Source of the DNA: Paenibacillus sp.
GTDB lineage: Bacteria; Bacillota; Bacilli; Paenibacillales; YIM-B00363
Assembly: GCF_035645195.1 (NCBI RefSeq)
Contig: NZ_DASQNA010000039.1
Coordinates: forward strand, 186,001-250,000
DNA: 64,000 bases
Reading direction: 5' to 3'
Position numbers and translations under genes: made by a program. Shown piece after piece: positions 45,306-57,577 of this stretch (its first letter is position 1; every line of letters begins with the position of its first letter). The notes beneath the pieces are model-generated. The model was not told the origin of the DNA and searched no databases. It saw only the letters and a program-made list of their open reading frames with translations.

Positions 45306-45322
45306 CGGGAAGGAGCCACGGC

Positions 45323-46381
45323 ATGAGCAGATATACGGAACACGCGTTGAGCGGTTGGATGCAGGCGGACGGACCCGATTCGGATATCGTAATCTCCAGC
45401 CGCATTCGCATCGCTCGGAACGTCAGCAACGAACCGTTCCCGATGCTGGCGACGAACCAGCAGTCGGCCGAGGTGCTGAACCGGGTGTCGCAGGTGCTGA
45501 CCGGGGAGCGGCTGAACAACGTCGGGAGCTTTGATCTGCTGACGCTCACCGGGATGAACGAGCTCGAGAAGCGGGTGCTCGTCGAGAAGCATCTCATCTC
45601 GCCGAACCTCGCGAACGAGGCGCGCAACGGCGCCGTCATCCTGAGCGACAACGAAGCGATCAGCATCATGGTGAACGAGGAAGACCATTTGCGCATCCAA
45701 GTGCTGTACCCGGGCTTTCAACTGAAAGAAGCTTGGGAGGTCGCCGAGAAGATCGACGATATTTTCGAAGCGACGGTCGACTACGCGTACGACGAGAAAT
45801 ACGGCTACTTGACGAGCTGCCCGACGAACGTCGGCACCGGCATTCGCGCCTCGGTCATGATGCATCTCCCCGCGCTCGTCATGACGCAGCAGATGAACCG
45901 CATTTTGCAGGCGATCCAGCAGGTCGGTCTCGCGGTTCGGGGGCTGTACGGGGAAGGCAGCGAGGTCATGGGGAATATTTTTCAAATCTCCAACCAAATT
46001 ACGCTCGGGCAGACCGAAGAGGAAATCATCGACAATCTGCACGGCGTCGCGCGGCAAATCATCGAGCACGAGAAGGCGTCCCGCCAGAAGCTCATGAACG
46101 AATCGCGCGTGAAATTAACGGATCGAATCCGTCGCTCTTTTGGCATTTTGTGTTATGCTGAAGTTATCGATTCGAAGGAGGCGGCGCAGCGGTTATCCGA
46201 CGTACGCCTCGGGGTCGACCTCGGCATCATCGAGGGGCTCAAGCCGAACGTGATGAACGAGCTGCTCGTCATGACGCAGCCCGGGTACTTGCAGCAGCAT
46301 TACGGGCGGGCGCTCAGTCCCGAAGAGAGGGACTTGCACCGCGCGCGGCTGTTCCGGGAGCGGCTTGCGCATCGATCCTGA
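45323..46381 (+). CDS. mcsB: McsB protein-arginine kinase
   Basis: 352 residues, phosphagen-kinase fold. Nucleotide-binding residues lie in [30 protein letters not shown] and [22 protein letters not shown]. It phosphorylates arginines on CtsR and on damaged proteins, marking them for ClpCP. The C-terminal pArg-binding region includes [20 protein letters not shown] 45323 follows GGGAAGGAGCC, 17 bases after mcsA. Confidence 0.96.
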   Translation: MSRYTEHALSGWMQADGPDSDIVISSRIRIARNVSNEPFPMLATNQQSAEVLNRVSQVLTGERLNNVGSFDLLTLTGMNELEKRVLVEKHLISPNLANEARNGAVILSDNEAISIMVNEEDHLRIQVLYPGFQLKEAWEVAEKIDDIFEATVDYAYDEKYGYLTSCPTNVGTGIRASVMMHLPALVMTQQMNRILQAIQQVGLAVRGLYGEGSEVMGNIFQISNQITLGQTEEEIIDNLHGVARQIIEHEKASRQKLMNESRVKLTDRIRRSFGILCYAEVIDSKEAAQRLSDVRLGVDLGIIEGLKPNVMNELLVMTQPGYLQQHYGRALSPEERDLHRARLFRERLAHRS

Positions 46382-46427
46382 TCGAAACCATCCCTTGGAT
46401 TTTCATCCTTCTTGGAGGTGTATATTT

Positions 46428-48875
<2,448 letters not shown>

Positions 48876-48887
48876 AGAAGGATATGA

Positions 48888-48925
48888 AGGGCCTTGAAGC
48901 CGCTCCGGCTTCGGGGCTTTTTTGT
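48888..48925 (+). terminator. intrinsic terminator of the ctsR operon
   Basis: GAAGCC and GGCTTC pair around GCTCC with the stem extended by CCTT/GGGG, followed by CTTTTTTGTTTG. Confidence 0.85.
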
Positions 48926-49010
48926 TTGCAGATGGCGTCCACCGATGCTCCCGAGGACATTGGTTGCATGACCGAAGGAGCAAAAATCGCCAAAATTATG
49001 AAATTTTTAA

Positions 49011-49039
49011 TTGATTACGGCAAAGTTTTCCACTATTCT
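49011..49039 (+). promoter_or_regulatory. promoter upstream of the c-di-GMP riboswitch
   Basis: TTGATT (49011-49016) and TATTCT (49034-49039) are 17 bases apart in an AT-rich stretch, placing the start about 20 bases before the riboswitch. Confidence 0.65.
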
Positions 49040-49064
49040 ATTGCCGAAAGCTACAATTTTCGTA

Positions 49065-49168
49065 GTTCTTTTGGAACAAAGGCAAAATCGTCGAAAGACG
49101 ATGACGCAAAGCCATGGGTCTTCCTCCCTGCCCGAGCAGGGAAAAGATCGCCAGGTTGCTCAAGGAAC
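49065..49168 (+). promoter_or_regulatory. cyclic-di-GMP-I (GEMM) riboswitch
   Basis: All core parts are present. The closing stem pairs GTTCTTTTG (49065-49073) with CAAGGAAC (49161-49168). GGCAAA is followed by a perfect ATCGTC-GAAA-GACGAT hairpin with the GAAA tetraloop (49087-49102), then the invariant GACGCAAAGCC (49103-49113). The second arm holds CCCTGC-CCGA-GCAGGG and a purine-rich receptor strand, then GCCAGGTTGC. It senses c-di-GMP and, with the terminator at 49198, should control the SLH and RHS genes. Whether ligand turns expression on or off is not clear from the sequence. Confidence 0.92.
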
Positions 49169-49197
49169 AATGTCGTAGCCGCTTTCTGCTTATCTAC

Positions 49198-49240
49198 GCT
49201 CCTGAGCGCCTGACCATGGCCTCGGGAGCTTTTTATTTTT
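49198..49240 (+). terminator. riboswitch-associated intrinsic terminator
   Basis: GCTCCTGAG and CTCGGGAGC form a 9-bp stem with a 14-base loop, followed by TTTTTATTTTT. It lies 29 bases after the aptamer and 24 bases before the next start codon, as expected for an expression platform. Confidence 0.9.
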
Positions 49241-49264
49241 GCAAGGCAGGGGAGAGAGGAAGAC

Positions 49265-51319
49265 ATGGGTAGAAGGTTGTTGCCGAAGTTCGCACGAAGG
49301 TTCGCGATTGGCTTGTGTTTAACGGCAGTGTGTGGGGGCGCCGCTTTCGTCGCGTACGCGGACACTTCGTTCGCGGTTACGGACGAGCCGGTCGCGAGCA
49401 AGGCGGGGGAAGGCACGTACATCTCGGGCGAGCACATGGTGTGGTACGAGGAGGACGGAAAGGGACGCCAAAATATTTTCTATCGGAATTTATCCACCGG
49501 GGTGGAGAAACAAGTTACAAACTACCCGTCCATGAAGGATTTGCCGCGCGTGACGGTCACCTCGTCGGGCGAGGTCGTCGTCGTATGGATCGACAAGAAG
49601 TATCTGGGTTCCGGTTCGGGGATGTGGGATGTGCTCGCGTATTATATGAATTCGCAAGAGGAAGTAAAGTTGTCTTCGGTCATTGCGCCGCACGTCGGCC
49701 TCAGCGTGTCGGGGGATCATGTCGCATGGTATCAGACGTGGAAGGGCGAGATGTACGCTTACGATTTATCGGCAAGGAAGGAAACGCCGCTCGGTCTTGG
49801 TACCAAGCCTACGGTCGTGAACGGAAATATCGCTTTTATTACCGGCGACGGAGATATCGCCTTGCATCACTTGATAACCGGGGAAACGAAGAGTTTAGTA
49901 GATCTTCCATATCACTTGTATCCTGCCGAGTTGACTTATAACGGAAAGCAGGTGCTATGGAAGGAAAGCGATCTCGACAACCGCACCAAGTATGTCCTCC
50001 TGGATCCAAGCGATGCGGGCGCCGCGCCGGTCGACTTGACGACAAAGTCGAAAAAGGAAGTGGAGTACCCGAATCTGTACCTCGGCGACGGACATGCGGC
50101 TTGGGTGGAGTGGAATGCCGGAACGCCCCGACTAACGGGCGTCGATCTGACGGCGAAACAAACCTATGAAGTTGCGCGCGGGGATCATGTCATTCATACG
50201 GTGTCTTTCGCGGGAGACCGTCTGATTATGAAGGCGGCCGATGGGCGGCTGGTGGCGCGTTCGCTGGAAATGTCGGCACCCGCTCCTGCCGAGAGGACCG
50301 AAGGCGAGAGCAGGGACCGCGATTCGCTGTCCGCGACAACGGAACGGAAGGCGGAGGCGTCGCCGGTGCGGGCGGGACCGATGGGGGCTGTGCTTACGTC
50401 GAAGGACGGAACGGCCCGGCTGGTTATTCCGGCCGGTGCTCTGGAATCGGAGGTCGAGGCTCGCTTCGAAATGGATGCCGTTATACAAGCGCCGAACGAA
50501 GCGAAGACCGAGCTCGGGGTGAAACGCGGGGCGACCCTCGCGTGGCGTGTCGATTTGGACGGGCGAACGCTGCCGAAGGACAAGCCTGCGGAGTTGGCGC
50601 TCAAGTTCGACGGGCTGCGCTGGTCGGAGGAAGAGCGGGAAAAGATGTCGATTTATAGATGGGAAGCGGAGGCCAAAGAGTGGAAGCGGATCGGCGGAAC
50701 GGCGGATGCCGAAACATTCGAAATTCGAGCATCGCTCACGAGGTCCGGCACATACGCGGCATTCGTCTACGACGTCGCCTTCTCCGATACGGTCGGACAC
50801 TGGGCGGAACGTCCCGTCGAAATATTGGCTGCGTTAGAAATCGTGAACGGTATGGAAGCGACTCGGTTCGCGCCGGACGCGACGCTGACGCGAGCGCAGT
50901 TTACGAAAATGCTGCTTGGCGCAATGGGCATTGAGCCGGAGACGGACGGGGGCCAGTCGTTCACCGACGTCGCCGCCTCGCACTGGGCGGCTCCTTGGGT
51001 CAATGCCGCCGCTCGCGCCGGAATCGTGCAAGGGTCGAACGGCACATTTGATCCGGAAAGCGCCTTGACGCGGGAGCAGATGGTGGCGATGCTCGTGCGG
51101 GCGCTGGAACGGCAGCGGCCGATATCGGAGCGCGAATCGCATTTGCCTTTCGACGACGCGTCGGCGATCAGCGACTGGGCGAGAACTTCCGCTGCGACGG
51201 CTGCAGCGCTCGGGTTGATCCAAGGCAGGGACGGCAAGTTCTTGCCGCATGCGTCGTCTACCCGCGCCGAGGCGGCGACGGTCATGTACCGCCTGCTCCG
51301 GGTGGCGGGCGACTTGTAG
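49265..51319 (+). CDS. SLH-domain surface protein with beta-propeller-like region
   Basis: 684 residues. Signal peptide to about residue 32 (FAIGLCLTAVCGGAAFVAYA); residues about 45-345 carry repeating beta strands of the TolB/YncE kind (SGEHMVWYEEDGKGRQNIFY, SGDHVAWYQTWKGEMYAYDL); residues about 370-500 look like a ZU5-like beta module (LVIPAGALE, TRSGTYAAFVYD); three SLH repeats follow (SDTVGHWAERPVEIL, TDVAASHWAAPWVN, ISDWARTSAATAAAL). It should be anchored to cell-wall polymer. ATG 49265 follows GGGGAGAGAGGAAG. It is the first gene after the c-di-GMP riboswitch and is 15 bases before the RHS gene, so both probably form one operon. Confidence 0.9.
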   Translation: MGRRLLPKFARRFAIGLCLTAVCGGAAFVAYADTSFAVTDEPVASKAGEGTYISGEHMVWYEEDGKGRQNIFYRNLSTGVEKQVTNYPSMKDLPRVTVTSSGEVVVVWIDKKYLGSGSGMWDVLAYYMNSQEEVKLSSVIAPHVGLSVSGDHVAWYQTWKGEMYAYDLSARKETPLGLGTKPTVVNGNIAFITGDGDIALHHLITGETKSLVDLPYHLYPAELTYNGKQVLWKESDLDNRTKYVLLDPSDAGAAPVDLTTKSKKEVEYPNLYLGDGHAAWVEWNAGTPRLTGVDLTAKQTYEVARGDHVIHTVSFAGDRLIMKAADGRLVARSLEMSAPAPAERTEGESRDRDSLSATTERKAEASPVRAGPMGAVLTSKDGTARLVIPAGALESEVEARFEMDAVIQAPNEAKTELGVKRGATLAWRVDLDGRTLPKDKPAELALKFDGLRWSEEEREKMSIYRWEAEAKEWKRIGGTADAETFEIRASLTRSGTYAAFVYDVAFSDTVGHWAERPVEILAALEIVNGMEATRFAPDATLTRAQFTKMLLGAMGIEPETDGGQSFTDVAASHWAAPWVNAAARAGIVQGSNGTFDPESALTREQMVAMLVRALERQRPISERESHLPFDDASAISDWARTSAATAAALGLIQGRDGKFLPHASSTRAEAATVMYRLLRVAGDL

Positions 51320-51334
51320 AAGGGGTGTGAAAGA

Positions 51335-54300
51335 ATGAGGACATTCTTTGCCATGCATCGAACGGGCCGCCTCATGTGGCGCCAAGCGATCAGTATTTTG
51401 CTCATTGCGTCGCTCGTACTTCCCGGCGTGCCGATCTTCCCCGGGTTGGGGCCCGGCAAAGCGCTGGCGGCAACGACGGTCGGCGTAGCGCCGGCGAAGC
51501 TGGTTACCGTTTATGGCGGGAACGCCAACATTACGTGGAACTACGGCGTCAAACCGCACACATCGTCGATCGAGGCATGCGAAGTAGAAGAAATCCCTCC
51601 GGAACAACGGGGAGAGCCGTACGAGGACGAAGAGGGCAATATGGTATACCCTCCGACGCATACGATGGTGTCGCGCGGTTCCGTCGGGTCGAAAGCACCC
51701 GGGTTCCCCGGCGAGACGGAGTTGTTCGTATGGAACGGCAACGTCGACGGGAAGCCCTTGCTGGACGGAAGCTATACCGTATGCGTTGTGCCGAGCGGAG
51801 CGCCGGAATATTTCGGCTTCACCGAGGTAAGCGTGGATAACCCGAAGCCTCCGGCGCCGGCCTTCGTGCACGTCGTGCCGAGCCTTGACGCGAACGGCAG
51901 CGGGGTGCACAGGATCCGCGGCATAGCGGAGCATGGGACGAAAGTGACGGTTCGCATCGATTACATGATGCGGGACGGATACGAACAGGTGCCGAGTCCA
52001 GGACCGTCGCCCACATACACGGTGGAAATTCCATACGGCAAAATGCCGGACGACAAACATTTACAATGGGCGCTCAAGCCGGAATGGCGCGACGAGCCCG
52101 TGTCGATCGACAACTATTTCACGAACTTTCCGCTCCGCGACGACAATCGTCCGGAGCAGTATATCCGAGAATGGGAAATCGCCGTCCCGCTCAGATCTTA
52201 CGAGACCGCCTCGATTACGGCGACGGCGGAACGGGCTGCGACGAACCCTTTCTTTCATCCGCAGCAACCCGATAAAAACATATCCGGCGTTTCTATTCCC
52301 GTGAAGGTGCTGCGGTACGTTGCCCCGGCTTGGGACGTGAACTGGGAGGCGCTGGCAGGATACTACTACAAAGCGGAAAACGTGCCTGCGATGATCGCGG
52401 GCGCGGAGCGGATCGCGACCGATAACGGCATCGAGGTCAACGTATGCACCGGAGATCAGCGCTGCGCGGGGCCGATCGACAAAGGTTGGAATTTGATTAT
52501 TCAAGATCCGGCATTGGCGGGCAACATCACGGAAGAAGATTTAGAGGATTTGACATACGAAAAAATTGCGAATCGGGCCGATTACCCAAAACCGCTTTTC
52601 TGGGACCCAATTAATTTGGCGACCGGGGACTTTATTTTTTCCCATACTAACTTATCTCTTGCGGCGATCATGCCGCTGGAGTGGAAACTGACGTACCACA
52701 GCCGAGACAAGTATGATGGAGCGGTCGGCGTCGGCTGGCATCATTCCTTCGAATGGCGGATCGTGCGGCAAGGCGCGAACGCGATGACGGTATTGACTCC
52801 CGATGGGGCTAACTTTGTGTATGAAAGAACAAGCAGCGGCGAGTACCGAACGCCGGCAGGCACCTACAATACGCTGAAACAGCTAACCGACGGCACGTAT
52901 GAAATGAAGACGCCGCAGCTGTGGACGTACGCATTCCGGGAGGACGGCGCACTGTATCGCATCACGGACAACAACGGCAACGTCGCAAACTTGTCGTACG
53001 AAGGCTCCGTGCTAAAGCGGGTCGATACGGTCGGGGCGAGCCTGTCATTCGCATACGGAAGCGCAGGTAAGATCGCGTCGGTCACCGACCACGCGGGGCG
53101 CACGGTGTCGTACGAGTATGATGCGCTGACGCACGATTTGCTTGCGATGAAGCTGCCCGACGGCGCAACGATCCGCTATACCTACGACAGTTTGCATCAG
53201 ATGACGAGTATTACGAACCCGAACGAGAGCGGCACGCTGGTCAACGAATACGATGCGAACGGCCGCGTGGTGTATCAGAAGGACTTCTCGGGCGGGGAAG
53301 CGCGCATGACGTATTTGCCGGAAGAGGGCAAGACGGAAGCCTTCGACCCGCTAGGGCGAAAGAAGGTTTACGAGTTCGACGATCGCTTTCGTCAGACTGC
53401 CGTCCATTATCCCGATGGCACCGTAGAGCGGTTCGAGTACGATGCGAACGACAATTTGATCGCGAAGACGGATCGCAACGGCAACGCCTGGACGTTCGGA
53501 TACGACGCGTTCGGCAATTTGACGTATGCCGCAGATCCCCTGGGCCATGCCACGACGCTGCAGTATAACGCTTGGAGCCAACCGACGGAAATCGTCGATG
53601 CGCTCGGGAACAGAACCGCTTTGGGCTATGACGAGCGAGGAAACCTTGTGTCGATAACGGATCCGCTCGGCCGCGTCTCGACGATCGAACGGGACGCGCG
53701 AGGTCTTCCGGTCGCGATGATTAACGGCGAAGGCGAACGAACGGAAATGACCAACGACGACGAAGGATTCGTTCGTTTCGTGAAGGATCCGGAAGGCTAT
53801 ACCCGGGAATTCATCCGCGATGCGTTCCACCGCGTGACGGCAGTCGTTGATCCGCTCGGAAGTCGAGACGAGGTCGTGTATGATCCGCGGGATCGGGTCG
53901 TTGAGCGAATCAATGCGCTAGGCTACAAGGATATGTTCGGTTACGATAAGAACAGTAATTTGACAACGGTCGTCAACCGCGAACAGGAAGGCTACGGGTA
54001 TCGGTACGACGCGTTCGACCGGCTCGTGTCGGTAACCGATCCGTACGGCAATGTCACGACGTACGAGTACGATGCGGCAGGCAATCGGACCAAGATTGTC
54101 GAGCCGAACGGCGCGGTGACGGAATTCATCTACGACAACGCCGATCGGGTGGATTGGCTGCGCGACGCGGAAGGCAACGTGACGGATTACGAGTACGACG
54201 GCAACGGCAATGTAACCGCGATCATCGATCCGCGTCAAGGACGTACCGAGATTGCCTATGATGCTCGCAATCTGCCGGTGAAGGTTACCGACCCGGAGGG

Positions 54301-57300
54301 CGGCGTCACCGAGTTCGGATATGACTCTCTCGGGCGGTTGATCAGCGAGAAGGATCATTACGGCGGCGTGACTTCCTATTCCTACGATGCAGCCGGCCAA
54401 TTAACGAAGCTGACCGACGCGCTCGAACAGACGACCGAATACGGCTACGACAAGGCGGGACGCTTGACGAGCGTGAAGCGTCCGACCGGCGCCGTATGGA
54501 CGATGGAATACGACGACCGCGGCTTGCTCGTCGCGACTGTCGATCCGCTCGGACATCGGGCGACGATGGAACGCGACGCGCTCGGCCGCGTTACCGTCGC
54601 ACGCGATGAAAGCGGCGCGGCAACATCTTACACGTACGATGCGGCGGGGCGCGTGACATCGATAATTGATGCCCTGGGCGCGATGACGGAGTTCAGTTAC
54701 GACGCAATGGACCAGATTACGTCGGTGAAAGACGCGAAGGGCGGCGTAACCCAATATCGATACGACGCGCTCGGTCGCTTAACGGCGGTCGTCAACGCGA
54801 AGGGCGATGCGACGCTGTATACCTACGATGCCGCGGGCAACTTGAAAACCAAGACGGACGCCGAAGGACGAGCTACCGTATATGAGTATGATCTACTCAG
54901 CCGGCTGAAATCCCAAATCGATCCGCTCGGCAAAGTCACGTCGTTGCTGTACGACGGCATGGGCAACGTCACGTCGGTGACGCATCCGGATGCAACGACG
55001 ACAAGGTACAGCTACGACCTCGCCAACCGGCTGACCGGCATTGCGTATCCGGACGGGGAAACCGTATCGTATGCGTACGATAAGGTCGGTCGCAGAACGT
55101 CGATGGCCGATGCGTCGGGAACGACGACATATACGTATGACGCGTTGTCCCGATTGACGGGCGTGACGGACGGACGCGGACAGACGATTCAGTACGGCTG
55201 GACGCCGAACGGCCAACGCGCGAGCATGACGTATCCGGACGGCAGCGTCGTTACGTACGAGGTCGACCTGCTTGATCGGATTGTAGGGGTCGTCGACACG
55301 CAAGGACGCCGCACCTCGTATACCTACGACGCGCGCGGGCTGCTGACAACGAAGTCGCTGCCTTCCGGCGCCGTAACCGCCTACGCTTACGATGCGCTGG
55401 GACAACTGCTGGAACTGACGCATCGGAATCAATACGGCCAGGCCGTCGAGCGATTGATTTACGAGTATGATCCGGTCGGCAACCGGACGAAGATGGAGCG
55501 GATCGAGGATTCGGACGATGAAGACGATGCCGGATCCACCCGCGTCGTGTCCGAATACGCGTACGATGCGCTGAATCAGCTCACCGCTGTGAATAAGTAC
55601 AATGATGGCGCCCCCGGGTCGCTCATCGCGACGTCGTATACGTACGATAAAGTCGGCAATCGATTGTCCAAATCGACGGCGTGGGGCGATCTGTTCGACC
55701 TGGAGGAATACGTGTATAACGCGGGCGATCAGCTCGTCCGTTGGCAAAACGGTCCCGACTATAAAGAATATACGTATGACTTGCGCGGCAATCTGCTGCA
55801 GACCGTCGGTGTTGTCGGGCAGACCGTACCGACATGGTCCGTGACGGCTTCCGTTTACGGGGATGCGGTCGTGACGAACGTATACGGGGAGCCCGACCCG
55901 TTCGCCTCCTTGTCTTCCCTTGAGGCGGCTGTGCCGGAAGTGCTTGACCAGTATGTGTGGAACGGGGCGAATCGCCTCGTGAAACATACGAACGAGCGCG
56001 GCGATATTTCCCGCTACGGGTACGATGGCGACGGCAACCGCGTGTCGATGATACTGGATTTGAACCACGGTCCGAATGGCAACGGGAATGGACCTGGCAA
56101 CGGCAACGGTAACGGTAACGGCAATGGCAATGGCAATGGCAACGGTAATGGGAACGAAACCGGAAAGAGCGACAAGTGCGGCCGCGTCGTGCCGCCGGGC
56201 TTTGTCCCGCCGGGGCTTTCGAAAAAATGCGATCCGGTCGACGGCGAATACCCGACGGAACATCCTTTCGGACCGCGCGACGGCTGGGAAATGCAGTATA
56301 AGAAAAAGCATTGGGAGTTCCACTATACGAACGATGTCAGCCTAGCGCTTCCGGAACCGATCCAAATTACCGAGGCCGATCCGGCCAAATGGAAGGAAAC
56401 GTTCGTGTACGGCGCCGGCGGAGAACGTGTGTCATACACCTACCTCCCTGCGTACGACGCGACCAATGGTTGGGAACCGACTCCGGGATCCGGAGGAGCC
56501 GAACCAGGGGTTACGCCAAAGACGCTGTGGTATTTGTCCGATGCGCTCGGCAGCGCGATCGGTTTGATCGAGCAAGACGGCCGCGTATCGGCACGGTACC
56601 ATTACGATGAGTTCGGCATCCCGCTCGACGCGAAGAAGTTCGACGCGAACTGGCCTGGACCGGATAATCTGTTCGGATACACAGGATTGGGTTACGATTT
56701 CCACAGCGGACTGACCTACGCGCGCGCTCGGTATTATCAGCCGGAAATCGCGCGATTCATAAGCGAGGATTTGTATAAGGGGGATATGTGGAATCCGCAA
56801 AGTCAGAACCCTTATGCGTACGTGGAGAATAACCCGCTGATCTATACAGACCCAAGCGGACTGACTAGAAGCGGTGACATTGCAAGAGCAAACATAGAGT
56901 ATGCGAGAAAGGTCGGCAGCGGCAGCGAAGCGTTTTGGGCGATAAGGTCCAAACTCGGTACTGAAGCGAGACAGTTTTTCCCCGAAGCCGAGAACGATGC
57001 CAATAATACGTTCAAATGGCTATTCAGCCTAGCGACGAAAACGAATGGGAACCCGGACTACAACACCGACGGGAACGCAGCATGGGCTACGGAAAAACTT
57101 GTGGCGATATTCCAAGGGCAGTATGAATTGGAACAAGAAGCTGTTCCGGGCATGCTTGTTGAAGCGGCGGTAGACTTGGTTGGAAGCAGATTTAAACTAA
57201 CACGAAATGTCCATCTGAAAAAGCCGATACAGCTCCACCATTATGTAACCAATAAAAGTAAAAAGTTCACCGCACAAATGGAAAAGATAGTAACAAAATA

Positions 57301-57520
57301 CGGATTAAAGCTTGATGAAAAGTGGAATAAAGAGTATCTCCCTCATCAGGGCAGACATCCCGATGCATACCATCAATATATTTTAGACAATCTACAAAGA
57401 TTTGATGAGGTTGCCGCAGGGGACAAGGACGTCTTTTTGCAACTATTCGAAGGGTTAAAAGGAGAAATTAGAAGCAATCCAGAAATGATGTATAAGGCTT
57501 ACTGGGAAGCTAAGAAGTAA
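51335..57520 (+). CDS. RHS-repeat polymorphic toxin with C-terminal AHH-type nuclease-like domain
   Basis: 2061 residues. Signal peptide at about 1-45, a unique N-terminal region to about 420, a DUF6531-like start (FWDPINLATGDFIFSHTNL), then about 1100 residues of YD/RHS repeats (YDAxGR units) forming a beta-cage. A Gly-Asn repeat lies at about 1580-1608, and the RHS core ends at RARYYQPEIARFISED and NPLIYTDPSG (about 1840). The last 215 residues are unrelated: an LHH motif near 1967 and HQGRHPDAYHQY near 2005-2015 fit the AHH branch of HNH-like nucleases. ATG 51335 follows AAGGGGTG. The tip and the next gene are visibly richer in A+T than the core. It probably delivers a nuclease-like tip to neighbours. 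Confidence 0.92.
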   Translation: MRTFFAMHRTGRLMWRQAISILLIASLVLPGVPIFPGLGPGKALAATTVGVAPAKLVTVYGGNANITWNYGVKPHTSSIEACEVEEIPPEQRGEPYEDEEGNMVYPPTHTMVSRGSVGSKAPGFPGETELFVWNGNVDGKPLLDGSYTVCVVPSGAPEYFGFTEVSVDNPKPPAPAFVHVVPSLDANGSGVHRIRGIAEHGTKVTVRIDYMMRDGYEQVPSPGPSPTYTVEIPYGKMPDDKHLQWALKPEWRDEPVSIDNYFTNFPLRDDNRPEQYIREWEIAVPLRSYETASITATAERAATNPFFHPQQPDKNISGVSIPVKVLRYVAPAWDVNWEALAGYYYKAENVPAMIAGAERIATDNGIEVNVCTGDQRCAGPIDKGWNLIIQDPALAGNITEEDLEDLTYEKIANRADYPKPLFWDPINLATGDFIFSHTNLSLAAIMPLEWKLTYHSRDKYDGAVGVGWHHSFEWRIVRQGANAMTVLTPDGANFVYERTSSGEYRTPAGTYNTLKQLTDGTYEMKTPQLWTYAFREDGALYRITDNNGNVANLSYEGSVLKRVDTVGASLSFAYGSAGKIASVTDHAGRTVSYEYDALTHDLLAMKLPDGATIRYTYDSLHQMTSITNPNESGTLVNEYDANGRVVYQKDFSGGEARMTYLPEEGKTEAFDPLGRKKVYEFDDRFRQTAVHYPDGTVERFEYDANDNLIAKTDRNGNAWTFGYDAFGNLTYAADPLGHATTLQYNAWSQPTEIVDALGNRTALGYDERGNLVSITDPLGRVSTIERDARGLPVAMINGEGERTEMTNDDEGFVRFVKDPEGYTREFIRDAFHRVTAVVDPLGSRDEVVYDPRDRVVERINALGYKDMFGYDKNSNLTTVVNREQEGYGYRYDAFDRLVSVTDPYGNVTTYEYDAAGNRTKIVEPNGAVTEFIYDNADRVDWLRDAEGNVTDYEYDGNGNVTAIIDPRQGRTEIAYDARNLPVKVTDPEGGVTEFGYDSLGRLISEKDHYGGVTSYSYDAAGQLTKLTDALEQTTEYGYDKAGRLTSVKRPTGAVWTMEYDDRGLLVATVDPLGHRATMERDALGRVTVARDESGAATSYTYDAAGRVTSIIDALGAMTEFSYDAMDQITSVKDAKGGVTQYRYDALGRLTAVVNAKGDATLYTYDAAGNLKTKTDAEGRATVYEYDLLSRLKSQIDPLGKVTSLLYDGMGNVTSVTHPDATTTRYSYDLANRLTGIAYPDGETVSYAYDKVGRRTSMADASGTTTYTYDALSRLTGVTDGRGQTIQYGWTPNGQRASMTYPDGSVVTYEVDLLDRIVGVVDTQGRRTSYTYDARGLLTTKSLPSGAVTAYAYDALGQLLELTHRNQYGQAVERLIYEYDPVGNRTKMERIEDSDDEDDAGSTRVVSEYAYDALNQLTAVNKYNDGAPGSLIATSYTYDKVGNRLSKSTAWGDLFDLEEYVYNAGDQLVRWQNGPDYKEYTYDLRGNLLQTVGVVGQTVPTWSVTASVYGDAVVTNVYGEPDPFASLSSLEAAVPEVLDQYVWNGANRLVKHTNERGDISRYGYDGDGNRVSMILDLNHGPNGNGNGPGNGNGNGNGNGNGNGNGNGNETGKSDKCGRVVPPGFVPPGLSKKCDPVDGEYPTEHPFGPRDGWEMQYKKKHWEFHYTNDVSLALPEPIQITEADPAKWKETFVYGAGGERVSYTYLPAYDATNGWEPTPGSGGAEPGVTPKTLWYLSDALGSAIGLIEQDGRVSARYHYDEFGIPLDAKKFDANWPGPDNLFGYTGLGYDFHSGLTYARARYYQPEIARFISEDLYKGDMWNPQSQNPYAYVENNPLIYTDPSGLTRSGDIARANIEYARKVGSGSEAFWAIRSKLGTEARQFFPEAENDANNTFKWLFSLATKTNGNPDYNTDGNAAWATEKLVAIFQGQYELEQEAVPGMLVEAAVDLVGSRFKLTRNVHLKKPIQLHHYVTNKSKKFTAQMEKIVTKYGLKLDEKWNKEYLPHQGRHPDAYHQYILDNLQRFDEVAAGDKDVFLQLFEGLKGEIRSNPEMMYKAYWEAKK
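56077..56157 (+). repeat. GGCAAY-type hexamer repeats encoding a Gly-Asn tract
   Basis: About thirteen units related to GGCAACGGTAAC run through this stretch, encoding alternating Gly and Asn in the RHS protein just before the final core segment. Third-position variation suggests age or selection for the protein rather than very recent slippage. Confidence 0.85.
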
Positions 57521-57577
57521 TAGTATGAACGTGCCGCTTTACTGCAGAGGAACCGAATCTTCGTGGGAGGCTGAAGG

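Noticed and set aside
56077-56157. Possible CRISPR-like repeat array
   Set aside because: The repeats are short, in-frame Gly-Asn codons without spacers.
54893-56323. 476-codon open frame antisense to the RHS gene
   Set aside because: Repetitive isoleucine/arginine-rich shadow of the YD repeats, no RBS or family.
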